A stretch of DNA of 64,000 bases from Ceratorhiza oryzae-sativae (Eukaryota; Basidiomycota; Agaricomycetes; Cantharellales; Ceratobasidiaceae): contig JARWMV010000047.1 in NCBI GenBank assembly GCA_030998015.1, forward strand, positions 47,688 through 111,687. Direction: 5' to 3'. The notes below the pieces were generated by a model that saw only the letters and a list, made by a program, of their open reading frames with translations, did no database searches and was not told the origin of the DNA. Position 1 is the stretch's first letter. Each line of letters begins with the position of its first letter. Of the stretch, positions 21,999 to 32,651 are shown piece after piece. Both the position numbers and the translations under genes were made by a program.

Positions 21999-23898
21999 CT
22001 AGTGCTCGCACAAATCAAAGACGACCTCAGTGAATTTCTCGTCGGATTTGATCGCAAAGGCTTTCCTCTCGCCCATCAGCTCTAACCTATATGCACTTGC
22101 CTCCTTTGGCGTCATTGAGCTATCCGTCAACGCGGTGATGTGGTCGAGTATCTCAGCGGAAAACCTTCGCAGAGCAGGATTCTCAGACGTGGCTGACAAC
22201 ACCCAGTCCATTTGCTGGGGCGGGACTGTCGTCGTCGACGGCCGACGAATGGCAGGGTCGACCAGAAAGAGAGCAACGATCTTTCGATGACCAGGTTTTG
22301 TCTTGTCCTTGAGCTCAAAGGAGGAAACCTTGTGCTGATAGATGTTCGGAAAGGCGATGGCTCGATCTTGGCATGTTGAAATCCCACCAAGGTGATTGAG
22401 ACATGGATCATCCCTTTATTGCAGTTTGGGTTGGATATTTTTAGTCAACTTCACCGTCGTCCAGGATTGGGGCTATTCATACTGACCTTCCCACCCCCCA
22501 TGTCTCCATACATCCATGAGTGTCATCCTGCTCATAGTCTTCGGGAGGACGGGCCGTCGTACGGAACTCAAGTCGGCTTTCGGTTATGTTATCCTCGTCA
22601 TAGTAGTAGATACCCGAAGCAGCAATAGCCTCGTTCGACATGCCCTCGACATGCCACGAGCCCCCGGCGTATTTTGGCTTCTCTGGAGTCTGAACCGTAC
22701 ATTAATATAGTGAAACCGGAGTACAGGAGACACTGACCAGATGGATGTTTGCAAGCTTGACAATAACTTGAATAGTCTTTCCCGCAAGAGCATACGTGGT
22801 ATAACGCAACTCCAAATTCCCAGGGACATATCCTTTAGGGTTTATCGCGGGTGGCTCAACCGGCCGGTTCTTCTGCCATACGCGCATCGCTTCATTGTAA
22901 TCGTCGTCATTATCGTACTCTTCATATTCTGGCTCAGAATCATAGTCTTCTGTCTTGTAAGAATACCCGTTGGTCGTCCGCTCGGGGGTGATTTTATTCC
23001 GAGGAACCAAGTCTGTCAAAACGCGCTCGAAGAGTGGCACGAACGCCCCGACGAGGCCCTCGATAGTTGTGTGCAGGTCGGCGTGCTTTTCTGGATGAAG
23101 ATTGTTGATATAGCTCACGCTCTTGACGGATTTTCCATCCTCGGAAACTACGAAGTCGGTGGGGAGCCATTGAAACCTTTGTGACAGGTGATAGTTCTGA
23201 TCGGCCGTCCCCGTCAAGGCGGGGGGAGCAATCGGTTCCAGATTTGCTGGGTCGCGGTCGGTTGTTCCCTCCGGGTACGCCAAAGTTCGACCATAGACGA
23301 TCGGATACAATGAAGGATGCACGAGATCCAAGACCATTTCGTTCGAGTTTGGGTGCCAGTCTTTATCCGAGTCCGGCACGTTCTCCAGTGCGCCAGCTGC
23401 CAAAACGAGTTTAGCCTTGAGATCAGCTGAGACCAGGCGATCGGATTGCCAGATACCGTCGTTGCACGCCACCTGAGTCATAATACGTATAAGAGATAGC
23501 CATGCATCATGAACGACTCAGAATGGTTTAGGAAGACGTACCTCGGCACCTGATTCTTCGTCCCTCAGTTTGGCGTATCCTTCAAGTTCCTGGAGGACAT
23601 AGTCAATATGCGACTCCCTCATGCGGTTCGCCTGCGCAAGAGCCTCGGCGCGCCACTTGGCTAGGATCTCGGGGTCGTGGCACTTGGTCCACCAGGATGG
23701 CTTAGACCTGAGCGTAGTCGACAGCTGAAGCATTTCGTGTTCAACAAGCTGATAGATGGGTTACCTCGAGCATCAGAAAGGGAACTCGATATCGCAATTA
23801 GAACATACAGGTATCATATAAGGCAACTCTTCTTCCCTGTGCCAAAATTGCTGGCGAGTAGAACTGTAAAACGGATTGGGTAGTGGATCCATTTCCAT
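21999..23898 (-). CDS. DUF4246 protein, probable 2-oxoglutarate/Fe(II) oxygenase fold, copy A
   Basis: Exons 23809-23898, 23542-23748, 22738-23472, a fourth starting at 22689, and a last one ending at a TAG at 21999. The first three are in exact phase. The product starts MEMDPLPNPFYS and carries the family blocks: VACNDGIWQSDRLV, DLVHPSLYPIVYGRT, WLPTDFVVSEDG and YINNLHPEKH. The core has GSWHVEGMSNEAI followed by IYYYDEDNI. A later His in AFPNIYQHKVSSF and an Arg in KPGHRKI follow. The His...His...Arg order resembles the iron and 2-oxoglutarate ligands of dioxygenases; this is inference from pattern. The substrate is unknown. The exact splice between the fourth and last exons near 22420-22500 is not fixed. 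I see no stop in the exons, so this is the copy more likely to be active. Confidence 0.82.
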
Positions 23899-24185
23899 TG
23901 CTTGCAAAATCAATAATGCTGGATGATTGTGGTAGAGAGGAGCATCTAACTGGGCCTGGATATTCACTCCGCCTGCTTTAAGTCATTGCCTTCGGGCAAG
24001 TTCGCCGTGTGGGCTGAAGTCAATGGTGATAGTTGTGATCGATCATCTGCGAGGCGTATCACATGTTTGCAATGCGGCTCTGCTAGAAGTGGCGTTGACA
24101 CAGAATCTGGAACCAACATCCATGCTATTCGGTAGAGTTTCGAAAAGGGAGAAATTATATTCCCTTGTGCCTTTCAAGTATCCAT

Positions 24186-24411
24186 TGGATGCCCTCCCGT
24201 ATGAGCTAAAGCTATGATAAGCTAAACAACCCCAAAGTCTAGATGACGTCATAACTTTTATTAATGACTCATTACTTCATTTTGTAATCGCTCCCCGCTG
24301 TGAATAGCCTAGATTAGCTTAGCGTTGAATTTAGATCTTACGAGAATTCATCCATTAGGAAACCAGTGGATAGCTTAGACGTCCATTTAGATGTTATGGG
24401 AAGCTATCCAG
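24186..24411. mobile_element. 226-bp element with imperfect terminal inverted repeats
   Basis: Left end TTGGATGCCCTCCCGTATG and right end (reverse complement CTGGATAGCTTCCCATAAC) are imperfect inverted repeats of the 13218-13290 family, and both continue to a CTAAA block. It is AT-rich and non-coding. It lies between the two units of the DUF4246 duplication. Confidence 0.5.
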
Positions 24412-24590
24412 TTTTAAGGAGCAAGTTAACTCCAGGCCAGATTTCAAAGGAGCCTCAAAATCGCAGTTGGCGCCAAGCTCCCACAGCGGAAGCATCGCAG
24501 CATCGCATTCTACGATGCCAGCCGAACTTGTAATTACATGAATAGGAAACGACCTCAAGGTGTGTTGCCAAAATGAATACATCCTGCCAC
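24412..24590 (-). pseudogene. Fragment of an unidentified gene, also present near 28940-29130
   Basis: A minus-strand frame includes ITSSAGIVECDAAMLPLWEL. It is recognisably similar to the segment at about 28940-29130, which has ITGSAGLVEYGAMQCW. The two stretches share nucleotide blocks over about 180 bases but the second is extended. Neither forms a complete gene. They seem to be remnants of one gene that was carried with the DUF4246 duplications. Confidence 0.4.
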
Positions 24591-24777
24591 TGTCGAAAAG
24601 GGATATTATAGGTTCCAGGAGATGATCGAAGCATTGGCCGGTGCTTTCCGCATGGGTGAAAACACGCAGAATTCTGTAATACTGGCCAGAAGCGTCAATC
24701 TGACCAATTGTTTGATTGGGGGGTAAGCTTAAGTGTATGTGCTTTCCATATAAAAAGAAGTATCTTCATGAATTCTC

Positions 24778-26652
24778 CTAGTGCTTGCACATATCAAAAA
24801 CAACCTCAGTGAATCTCTCGTCGCATTCGATCGCAAAGGCTTTCCTCTCATCCGTCAGCTCTAACCTATATGCACTTGCCTCCTTTGGCGTCATTGAGCT
24901 ATCCGTCAACGCGGTGATGTGATCGAGTATCTCAGTGGAAAACCTTCGCAGAGCAGGATTCTCAGACGTGGCTGACAACACCCAGTCCATTTGCTGGGGC
25001 GGGACTGTCGTCGTCGACGGCCGACGAATGGCAGGGTCGACCAGAAAGAGAGCAACGATCTTTCGATGACCAGGTTTTGTCTTGTCCTTGAGCTCAAAGG
25101 AGGAAACCTTGTGCTGATAGATGTTCGGAAAGGCGATGGCTCGATCTTGGCATGTTGAAATCCCACCAAGGTGATTGAGACATGGATCATCCCTTTATTG
25201 CAGTTTGGGTTGGATATTTTTAGTCAACTTCACCGTCGTCCAGGATTGGGGCTATTCATACTGACCTTCCTACCCCCCATGTCTCTATACATCCATGAGG
25301 TCGCTCTGCTCATAGTATTCGGGAGGACTCGCCGTCGTACGGAACTCAAGTCGGCTTTCGGTTATGTTATCCTCGTCATAGTAGTAGATACCCGAAGCAG
25401 CAATAGCCTCGTTCGACATGCCCTCGACATGCCACGAGCCCCCGGCGTATTTCGGCTTCTCTGGAGTCTGAATCGTACATTAATATAGTGAAACCGGAGT
25501 ACAGGAGACACTGACCAGATGGATGTTTGCAAGCTTGACAATAACTTGAATAGTCTTTCCCGCAAGAGCATACGTGGTATAACGCAACTCCAAATTCCCA
25601 GGGACATATCCGTCAAGGTTTATCGCGGGTGGCTCAACCGGCCGGTTCCTGTGCCATACGCGCATCGCTTCATTGTAATCGTCGTTATTATCGTACTCTT
25701 CATATTCTGGCTCAGAATCATAGCCTTCTGTCTTGTAAGAATACCCATTGGTCGTCCGCTCGGGGGTGATTTTATTCCGAGGAACCAAGTCTGTCAAAAC
25801 GCGCTCGAAGAGTGGCACAAACGCCCCGACGAGGCCCTCGATAGTTGTGTGCAGGTCGACGTGCTTTTCTGGGTGAAGATTGTTGATATAGCTCACGCTC
25901 TTGACGGATTTTCCATCCTCGGAAACTACGAAATCGGTGGGCAGCCATTGAAACCTTTTTGACATGTCGTCCGTCCCCGCCGAGCCAGAGGGAGCAATCG
26001 GCTCCAGATTTGCTGGGTCGCGGTCGGTTGTTCCCTCAGGGTACGCCAGAGTTCGACCATAGACGATCGGATATAATGAAGGATGCACAAGATCCAAGAC
26101 CATCTCGTTCGAGTTTGGGTGCCAGTCTTTGTCTGAGTCCGGCACGTTCTCCAGTCCGCCAGCTCCCAGAACGAGTTTAGCCTTGAGATCAGCTGAGACC
26201 AGGCGGTCGGACTGCCAGATACCGTCGTTGCACGCCACCTGAGTCATAATACGTATAAGGGATAGCCATGCGCCATGAACGACTCAGAATGGTTTAGGAA
26301 GACGTACCTCGGCACCTGATTCTTCGTCCCTCAGTTTGGCGTATCCTTCAAGTTCCTGGAGGACATAGTCAATATGCGACTCCCTCATGCGGTTCGTCTG
26401 CGCAAGAGCCTCGGCGCGCCACTTGGCTAGGATCTCGGGGTCGTGGCACTTGGTCCACCAGGATGGCTTAGACCTGAGCGTAGTCGACAGCTGAAGCATT
26501 TCGCGTTCAACAAGCTGATAGATGGGTTACCTCGAGCATCAGAAAGGGAACTTGATATCGCTAGTAGAACATACAGGCATCATAGGGGGCAACTCATATT
26601 CGCTGTACACAGTGGGACTGTAAAACGGATTGGGTAGTGGATCCATTTCCAT
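24778..26652 (-). pseudogene. DUF4246 protein copy B, frameshifted
   Basis: Same exon plan as copy A and very similar in sequence. The N-terminal exon differs more (SPTVYSEYELPPMMP where A has SSTRQQFWHREEELPYMIP). In the fourth exon, after the HVEG and NITESRLEFR blocks, copy B has one base fewer than A at about 25297-25310 (26 versus 27 bases between shared anchors). The frame then runs into a TAG at about 25286 before the C-terminal exon with the second His and the Arg. The last exon itself is well preserved. It is therefore probably a recent pseudogene or encodes a truncated protein lacking part of the presumed active site. Confidence 0.75.
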
Positions 26653-26789
26653 TGCTCGCAAAATCAATAGTGCTAGATGATCGTGGTAGAGAGGAGCATG
26701 TGCTGGGCCTAGATATTCACTCCGCCCGCTTTAAGTCATTGCCTTCGGGCAAGTTCGCCGTGTGGGCTGGAGTCGATGGTAGGGCCATG

Positions 26790-27240
26790 CTAACCGGATG
26801 GGCAACCGCAGATGCTCTCTGGGTATGATGGCCGGATATGCGGATGGAATTGAAATAAGTGGTGCAGATGACTCGGACGCACAGACAAGTTCGGTGAAGA
26901 AGGCCGAAGCCTCGGGATTCGCAACAAAACGTCGCATATTGTTTGGGCAGTTTGCGGAAAACGCGTTGTACAGCGGTATAACTTCCTCAAAAATAGAGAA
27001 AAATGCGCTTGACTCACGCTTGACACCCTCCTTGGCTGACGTCGAGTTTACGTGCCCGAAAGTTACAGGGTTTTCAAATAACGAATGAATTTTGAGTATA
27101 AATACATCCATGTAAAGGAGGGAAGCGCAATGGATCCTTTGCCCACATGCCTTCAACACCTCCTGAGCCTTCCTCTTTTTTGTCAGCTGTATGGCACACT
27201 TCGCCACCTGAACCTCCACGCTAATGTGCAAGGCGTCGCA
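26790..27240 (-). CDS. Unidentified open segment, possible exon
   Basis: A long minus-strand open frame contains a helix-rich stretch (SSAFFSIFEEVIPLYNAF, ending near FFTELVCASES). It abuts the end of the second duplication unit. No splice chain or start codon could be fixed, and the family is not recognised. It may be an exon of a gene cut by the duplication. Confidence 0.3.
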
Positions 27241-27430
27241 AAGGTATAAACACCATGACCAACGCTGAGTCACAGGAATACGATGATAAGAAGGTGCTTG
27301 GTAAGTATTTCTACGTATCGATTCTAAAAAAGGCTTTTTACTTATTCTTCGCACCCGAGCGCAGATGAGACTTGTTTGTCGTGGAGATCTTCGGTATAGG
27401 GCCATTACAATCCTTCCATCGAGCGTCATT

Positions 27431-28317
27431 TTGACAGTTATGGTTATTTTTCAATTTGTGATTCGCTTTGGCTGCAAGTACAACCATCCTGGTCATAACT
27501 CGCAGTATCGCAATCGCCTCAGCAACGGAGACGGCACTGGCAGCCTCATTACTTTAGCCGCTATATGGGATCGTGATCGGGGAGTTATAGCTCCTTCCAG
27601 GACTTCAGCATATCCTCCGCTCTCTTATTCTGCTGCTCAGCATTACGCAATCCTTGTCCTTTGTTGCGCCCGAGATCGTCACCCTTTTGAGTCAGTTGTA
27701 GACGAGTTCCATCGGCAAGAATTTGAACTGTTATGCCCTGGGGCGTTGGTTCCAACTGGTAAGCCAGTCTCAACGGATGTGCAACGCATATATGAAGACT
27801 CTGCGGAATATGCTGCTCCCTATCTATAGGTGTGTATCAGTCTTTATATCTGAGCTACATTGCTAACCCATAAGCTGATTGTTAAGCTGATCCCAGGTGC
27901 GCTACACTGGCGTTTGACGGATGTACGAGTCCGACGCATGAATCATATCTTGGCGTTTTGATCTTTTGGGGCTAGTTATTCAGTGATACGCTGAAAGTCA
28001 CGGGCGTATCCAGTGTAATTATTGACTGCATGTATGCGCCTGACTTAAGAGGGAGGGGAACTAGCAACCCCTAGAGTTGCGCAATCGCGTGACTCTCGTG
28101 ACCTTGCAGAGCGTTTATCCAGTATCGATCGGGTTTGAGCAGCGTTCTTGGCAGCCTCGTACGAGTTCATGGGTGTCATTCTGCACTGGGTCGTTTCCAC
28201 GCTAATGAAACACGTAGAGGGTATAATGTAGTTGAGAAGAATCAACCAATTAATCACCCGGCTGAAGGGGGGGCTTGGACGTCTGAGAATGTGTGTAAGC
28301 AATATCTTGATCAACTC
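27431..28317. other. Mostly non-coding, decayed sequence
   Basis: Short open stretches occur, for example a minus-strand frame at 27585-27773 with PQGITVQILADGTRLQL, but they are isolated and without start or splice support. I see no intact gene. Confidence 0.4.
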
Positions 28318-28850
28318 CTCTAGTGTTTGCGCACATCAAATACAACCTCAGAGAACTTCTTCTCATATTTGATAAACGGCTTTCCTTTCATCCGTCAGCT
28401 CTAACCTATATGTATTCGCCTGGCCTGGGGTCATCGAACTATCCGTCAGCGTCCGAATGTGGTCAAGGATTTCAACGAACCTATGTAATCTTTTCCTGCG
28501 AGAGCATACGAGGTACAACGCAGCTCGAAATTTCCAGGATCATATCTTCTGGGGTTCATCTCGGGCGGCTCAACCAGCTAGTTATCCTCCCACACTCTCA
28601 TCATTTCAAAACAATCGTCGCCGTTATCGTATGGTTCCCAATGTGACTCCAGATCAGACGCATTTGTGTCGTAAGAATACATGTCGATTGCCCGATCAGA
28701 TTATATTCTGGGGCATCAAGTGTGTCAAACTGCATTCAAAGAGTGGCCAAACGCCTCGATGAGGTCCTCAGCAGTCTTGTGCAGACCACAGCGCCCGTCT
28801 AGGTAAACATGATTGATATAGCTCCGCCAGGCTCACATTGGTGGAGTCTG
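28318..28850 (-). pseudogene. DUF4246 relic with the core deleted
   Basis: 28318-28475 matches the last exon of the DUF4246 genes. It is followed directly, at about 28478, by sequence matching the middle exon (the stretch encoding GKTIQVIVKL and onwards). The exon with the HVEG block and the linker to the C-terminal exon are missing. Stops and indels are scattered. It is a third, older copy that cannot encode the fold. Confidence 0.7.
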
Positions 28851-28859
28851 AAACCAATG

Positions 28860-29140
28860 GCCATGGCGTTCAGTGGGATATCGAGAAAGGAAAATCTGGT
28901 ACACTTTGTGGCACCTTTTGTAGCTTCACTCTGATACACGAAAATACTCGGTGCTTTGAAAGGAGTTTTGGCAGAGTCGCGGTTGGTGCCGTGGCTCTGC
29001 GACCAACACTGCATGGCCCCATATTCTACGAGGCCAGCAGAACCTGTAATTACAAGAACAGGAAATAATATAAAGATGTCGTGCCAAAATGAGCGCGTCC
29101 AGATGCTGCCGAAGAAGGATATCATGAGTTCCAGTAGATG
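28860..29140 (-). pseudogene. Gene fragment related to 24412-24590
   Basis: A minus-strand frame here includes FPVLVITGSAGLVEYGAM and a basic/aromatic tail. The part at 28940-29130 aligns with the fragment between the DUF4246 duplicates. No complete gene can be assembled. Confidence 0.4.
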
Positions 29141-29144
29141 ATCA

Positions 29145-29310
29145 ATGTTCACACGAATCAAAGATTACATTGGTTATTTTTTACCGCCGTTGGTAATGCT
29201 TCCGTTCATCTATTGGTTTGAATCTATAAGCTTGCCCTTCCTCTCACATCATCACCTTATCGGCCAAGACATCAGCCTGTTCAGTCATGCTGGCTGACAG
29301 CTTTTGGAAA
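29145..29310 (-). pseudogene. Fourth DUF4246 relic, C-terminal exon only
   Basis: Weak but ordered similarity to the terminal exon of the DUF4246 genes (the CACxxATCAAAG start, then blocks corresponding to the SAYRLEL region). Highly diverged and without an open frame. Confidence 0.4.
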
Positions 29311-29638
29311 GCGTTTTTGATTGGATAATTGAATCACTCGAGCCGCACTTTCTACATATTGTCTAGAGGAAAGGTAGTCATCGATGTGATACGGAGCGCA
29401 GGGTAAATTAGAAACAACGAAGGCCCTCCTTGCTTAGGTTTGTTCGCTAGTCTGAGCGGCAAGACTCTATGTAGAGATTTGCTACAGCCGATCTTGGCTG
29501 TAAGAACTGCCTGACCTTGTGTGTGATTTAAACCTGAGCGGCTACGTTTTCTTTCGCCTATATTCATCTAAATTATTACTTTCATGACTACATGCACCGA
29601 GCTAAATGAAGCTCGTCAATTGAAATACAAATCTATAG

Positions 29639-30775
29639 CTATACGCGGCAATTGTCTAGCCTTATAATCAAGACGTCCTCGGCTCCGACAGCCCTTAGTT
29701 GATCCATGACATCGGCAACCTTTGCCCGTTCTACCATGCTCGACACTGCTACCCATTCCCCATCCTCCAACGGACTGACCGTCGCTGCTCTTCTCCCTGG
29801 AGTAATCTTGGTGGCTTCAGGAACGAGTGAGTGGAATGTTGTATTGACACAGCAAGTACTTTTGGGATGCGATGAACCCGGCGATGCGAGATGTGAGGCG
29901 TTCGAGGAGAGGTTGTAGATGTGGGTGTTTTGGTTTTGATGACGAGATAAGGACAGCCTCAGAAGACATGAGAGTACTGATCGGGTGGAGGCCTGCAGCA
30001 CGCATAGTTTCGCCGGATTCGACCAGATCGACTTTATTCGGACTTGTCAGTTTTTGGTCAGAGGACGCACGGGCGCAACGGCATACCAATCCCGTCTGCG
30101 AGTCCGAGAGCGCAAGCAGCCTCGACACTCCCACCGACGTACTCGATACTCGTCTTTTGATCTCCCTCTCTCCCGGCAGCGGCGTCAATCTTTGCAAAAT
30201 ACTTATTGGCCAGAATCTCAAAGCTCGTTACGACCCTCTTGCCCGCCAGCTGGTCCTCGGTCTTGATGCTACTGTGCTCGGGGACTTGAACTTGGAGCTT
30301 GCATTTTCCGAATCCCAGGGGAAGGAGTTCTTTAGTGTGATGTTCCATCTCGGCTTCGAGGATCACGTCTTGGCCGGTTATACCCAGGTCGACGTTGCCT
30401 TCACCGACGAATCGGGGAATGTCAGCGGCTGGAAGGAAGACACTGGGGTGTGAAATGAGCCGACGAATACGAATCAAAATGAACGAAAACATACAGAGCA
30501 GCATTGTGGTTCGTGACGAGACAGACGTCCAGTCGGTGTGAGCGGGTAAATTGGATATCTGCGCCTATAGAATCGCTGTCTCAGCTCGTGTCTCTGTAGC
30601 CTGAGCAGCTCAGAACTCACCAGCGAGCAGCGCCAAAGACTTTTCGTACAGCCTTCCTGCGCACTCCAGTCAGGCATGCACTCGTTCATCCCATCTGTGC
30701 CAGCCAGCTCGCACCTTTCTTCGGGATCGCAAATAACAATCGACCTTTGATCGCCTCGGCAAAGAGATCCATCAT
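29639..30775 (-). CDS. his1: ATP phosphoribosyltransferase
   Basis: First step of histidine synthesis, condensing ATP with PRPP. Exon 1 starts MMDLFAEAIKGRLLFAIPKK, and the next short exon completes GRLYEKSLALLAG, with the split Gly codon supporting the junction. Then follow FTRSHRLDVCLVTNHNAAL, ADIPRFVGEGNVDLGITGQD, and CKLQVQVPE. Next come the PRPP-site region GKRVVTSFEILANKYF and EYVGGSVEAACALGLADGI. The last part includes DLVESGETMRAAGL and the C-terminal regulatory domain ending VGAEDVLIIRLDNCRV. This is the long-form HisG type. Five or more introns; no lesion seen. Either of the two adjacent ATGs could start it. Confidence 0.94.
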
Positions 30776-31495
30776 GTAGTTGCAGAACGAGGGAGGCGCA
30801 AGAGGGGGATATGGTTGAACTTAAAAGAGCGACAAACGTGCTCGAGTCACCGAATGAGCAACGAGTTCAAGTTTACACAAATGGGAAGATCACATATCAC
30901 CTTCGGTTTTACACGGACCTCCCTCCGGATGAGACCCTGTCTTCCGATATATAAGCGAGCGGATGCAAACACACTTTTTTTCACTAACGCGAAGCTCAGA
31001 TTGACTCGCGACGCCGCTACGCCCATGTCGTGATGTCTCATTCCCTTCGGAGATCGACTGTCTTGTGGTGCTTCAAACTATCAGGTTTTCGTGCCTAGTT
31101 TCTTCGGAGATCGCTTAGATTGCCTAGTTAGTTGGCTTGTGGTTCCGCCCCAGGGGCTGCAAGTGGGCTCATAAGCCGTACAGATCTTTCTTTGTACTGT
31201 AGATAGATTGAGAACTATGAGATATAGAGTGCTGTCGGATGGCGGGAGATGATATGTGTGCTCTGAATGTCGAGGCGGGCCGTGCCAGACGACACGGCGG
31301 CGTCGACTGAGGAAAGGAGCGTGTCCAGGATTGACGCAGATGAACATGGGCGAGCGACATATCTGTTGACACAAGTCTCCAACATCAAAATGTTTATTTT
31401 CCGCAAGCGCCGAACCACGGACACGTCGCGTCCCAGGGCGATCTTTAACTTGGCCACCACCACCTCCACCTCCTCTCTCTCCACGCGCGTTCACG
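30776..31495. promoter_or_regulatory. Divergent intergenic region his1/EB1
   Basis: 720 bases between the two start codons, the only place for both promoters. No specific site stands out, and frames within it look like chance. Confidence 0.4.
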
Positions 31496-32651
31496 ATGGC
31501 TGCGATCGGCGAATCCCGCACCGAACTCCTCCAATGGCTCAATGACCTTCTTCAGCTCAACTATTCCAAAATCGAGCAATGCGGCACTGGAGGCGCGTAT
31601 TGTCAAATAATGGACTCGATCTATGGTACGCATCCGTTTGAACCTCAAGAATATTCGCACTAATCTCGATGATTCTTCTCGATAGGCGATTTGCAGATGA
31701 GCAAAGTCAAGATGAACGCGAAACACGAATACGAGTTCCTTGCCAATTACAAGGTCCTCCAAATGTTCTTCAAGGCAAAGAAAATTGACAAGGTGGGTCG
31801 TGCCCTCTCTTGTATTTTCCGCTCTCAGATGCTCATTCCAGATTCCTGGGGCTAGCCTATCCCGGTAGAGAAACTCGTCAAGTGCAAGATGCAGTACGTC
31901 CTTTTGCCCTTGCCCTTTTTCGTTACCTCTCTTGACGGTTATGATCGTAGAGATAACCTCGAGTTCCTCCAATGGATGAAGCGGTACTGGCTTCAGAACT
32001 ACGGTGGTCATGAGTATGATGCTGTTGCACGACGACGTGGCGCTCCAACCGATACACCGGCGACCATTGCTCCGTTGCGTGCCGGACCAGGGCTGAGCGC
32101 GAGTGCGAGTGGATCCAAGGGTAGGAGAACGCCCCTTGGTAGGCCAAAGTTTCATCTGACCTAGAATATCTAACTCGTGGACGAACAGGCGGCCCACGAG
32201 CTGGATCGGCGTCGGGTGGAGCCTCGAGCGAGCACCTCGCCCAACTCCAAGCGCAATTGAAAGAAATGAGTGCTCATCTGGAGGGACTAGAGAAAGAACG
32301 AGACTTTTATTTCGCCAAGGTGTGTATCCATACTACTCGGCTCGTACTCGTACTTTTCGATGTGTTTGGTTATCAATTTGCTATCTCATCGTCGCATTGC
32401 CAGTGTCACTTTGGATCTAACTGTCTTTGTGCCACAGCTCCGAGACATTGAGATTCTCGTGCAACAACAGGTGGAGGTACTAGAGGGCGAGTCAAAGGAT
32501 GACCAAACACTACGCGACATCCAGAAGATCTTGTACTCGACCGAGGTGCGTTCTGTGTAGTTCATCAGGTCTTCTCAACTAACCCAACCTCGTTTAGGAG
32601 GGTTTCGAGGTTCCAGAGACAGGAGCCGTAGATGAAGAGGAAACGTTCTAA
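31496..32651 (+). CDS. mal3: EB1/Mal3-type microtubule plus-end binding protein
   Basis: The N-terminal calponin-homology domain starts MAAIGESRTELLQWLNDLL and continues through QCGTGGAYCQIMDSIYGD, KMNAKHEYEFLANYKVLQ and a very short exon (PIPVEKLVKCKMQ). It then reads DNLEFLQWMKRYW. A Ser/Ala/Pro/Arg linker follows, then the C-terminal coiled coil and EB-homology block (SAHLEGLEKERDFYFAKLRD, IEILVQQQVEVL). The acidic end reads DEEETF, close to the EEY/F ending that recruits CAP-Gly proteins. The protein should track growing microtubule ends and load partners there. At least six introns; the coiled coil is interrupted by one at 32320-32438. Confidence 0.94.

Larger units (their letters stand above)
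21853..26782. repeat. Tandem direct duplication, period about 2.77 kb
   Basis: Sequence 21853-24030 recurs at about 24632-26780 in the same orientation with scattered substitutions and a few small indels. Each unit contains a whole DUF4246 gene plus flanks. The roughly 600 bases between the units include an inverted-repeat element and a gene fragment absent between other copies. Confidence 0.85.

Noticed and set aside
24030..24252. Gene in the spacer of the tandem duplication
   Set aside because: Part of the frame lies within an inverted-repeat element and has no splice or family support.
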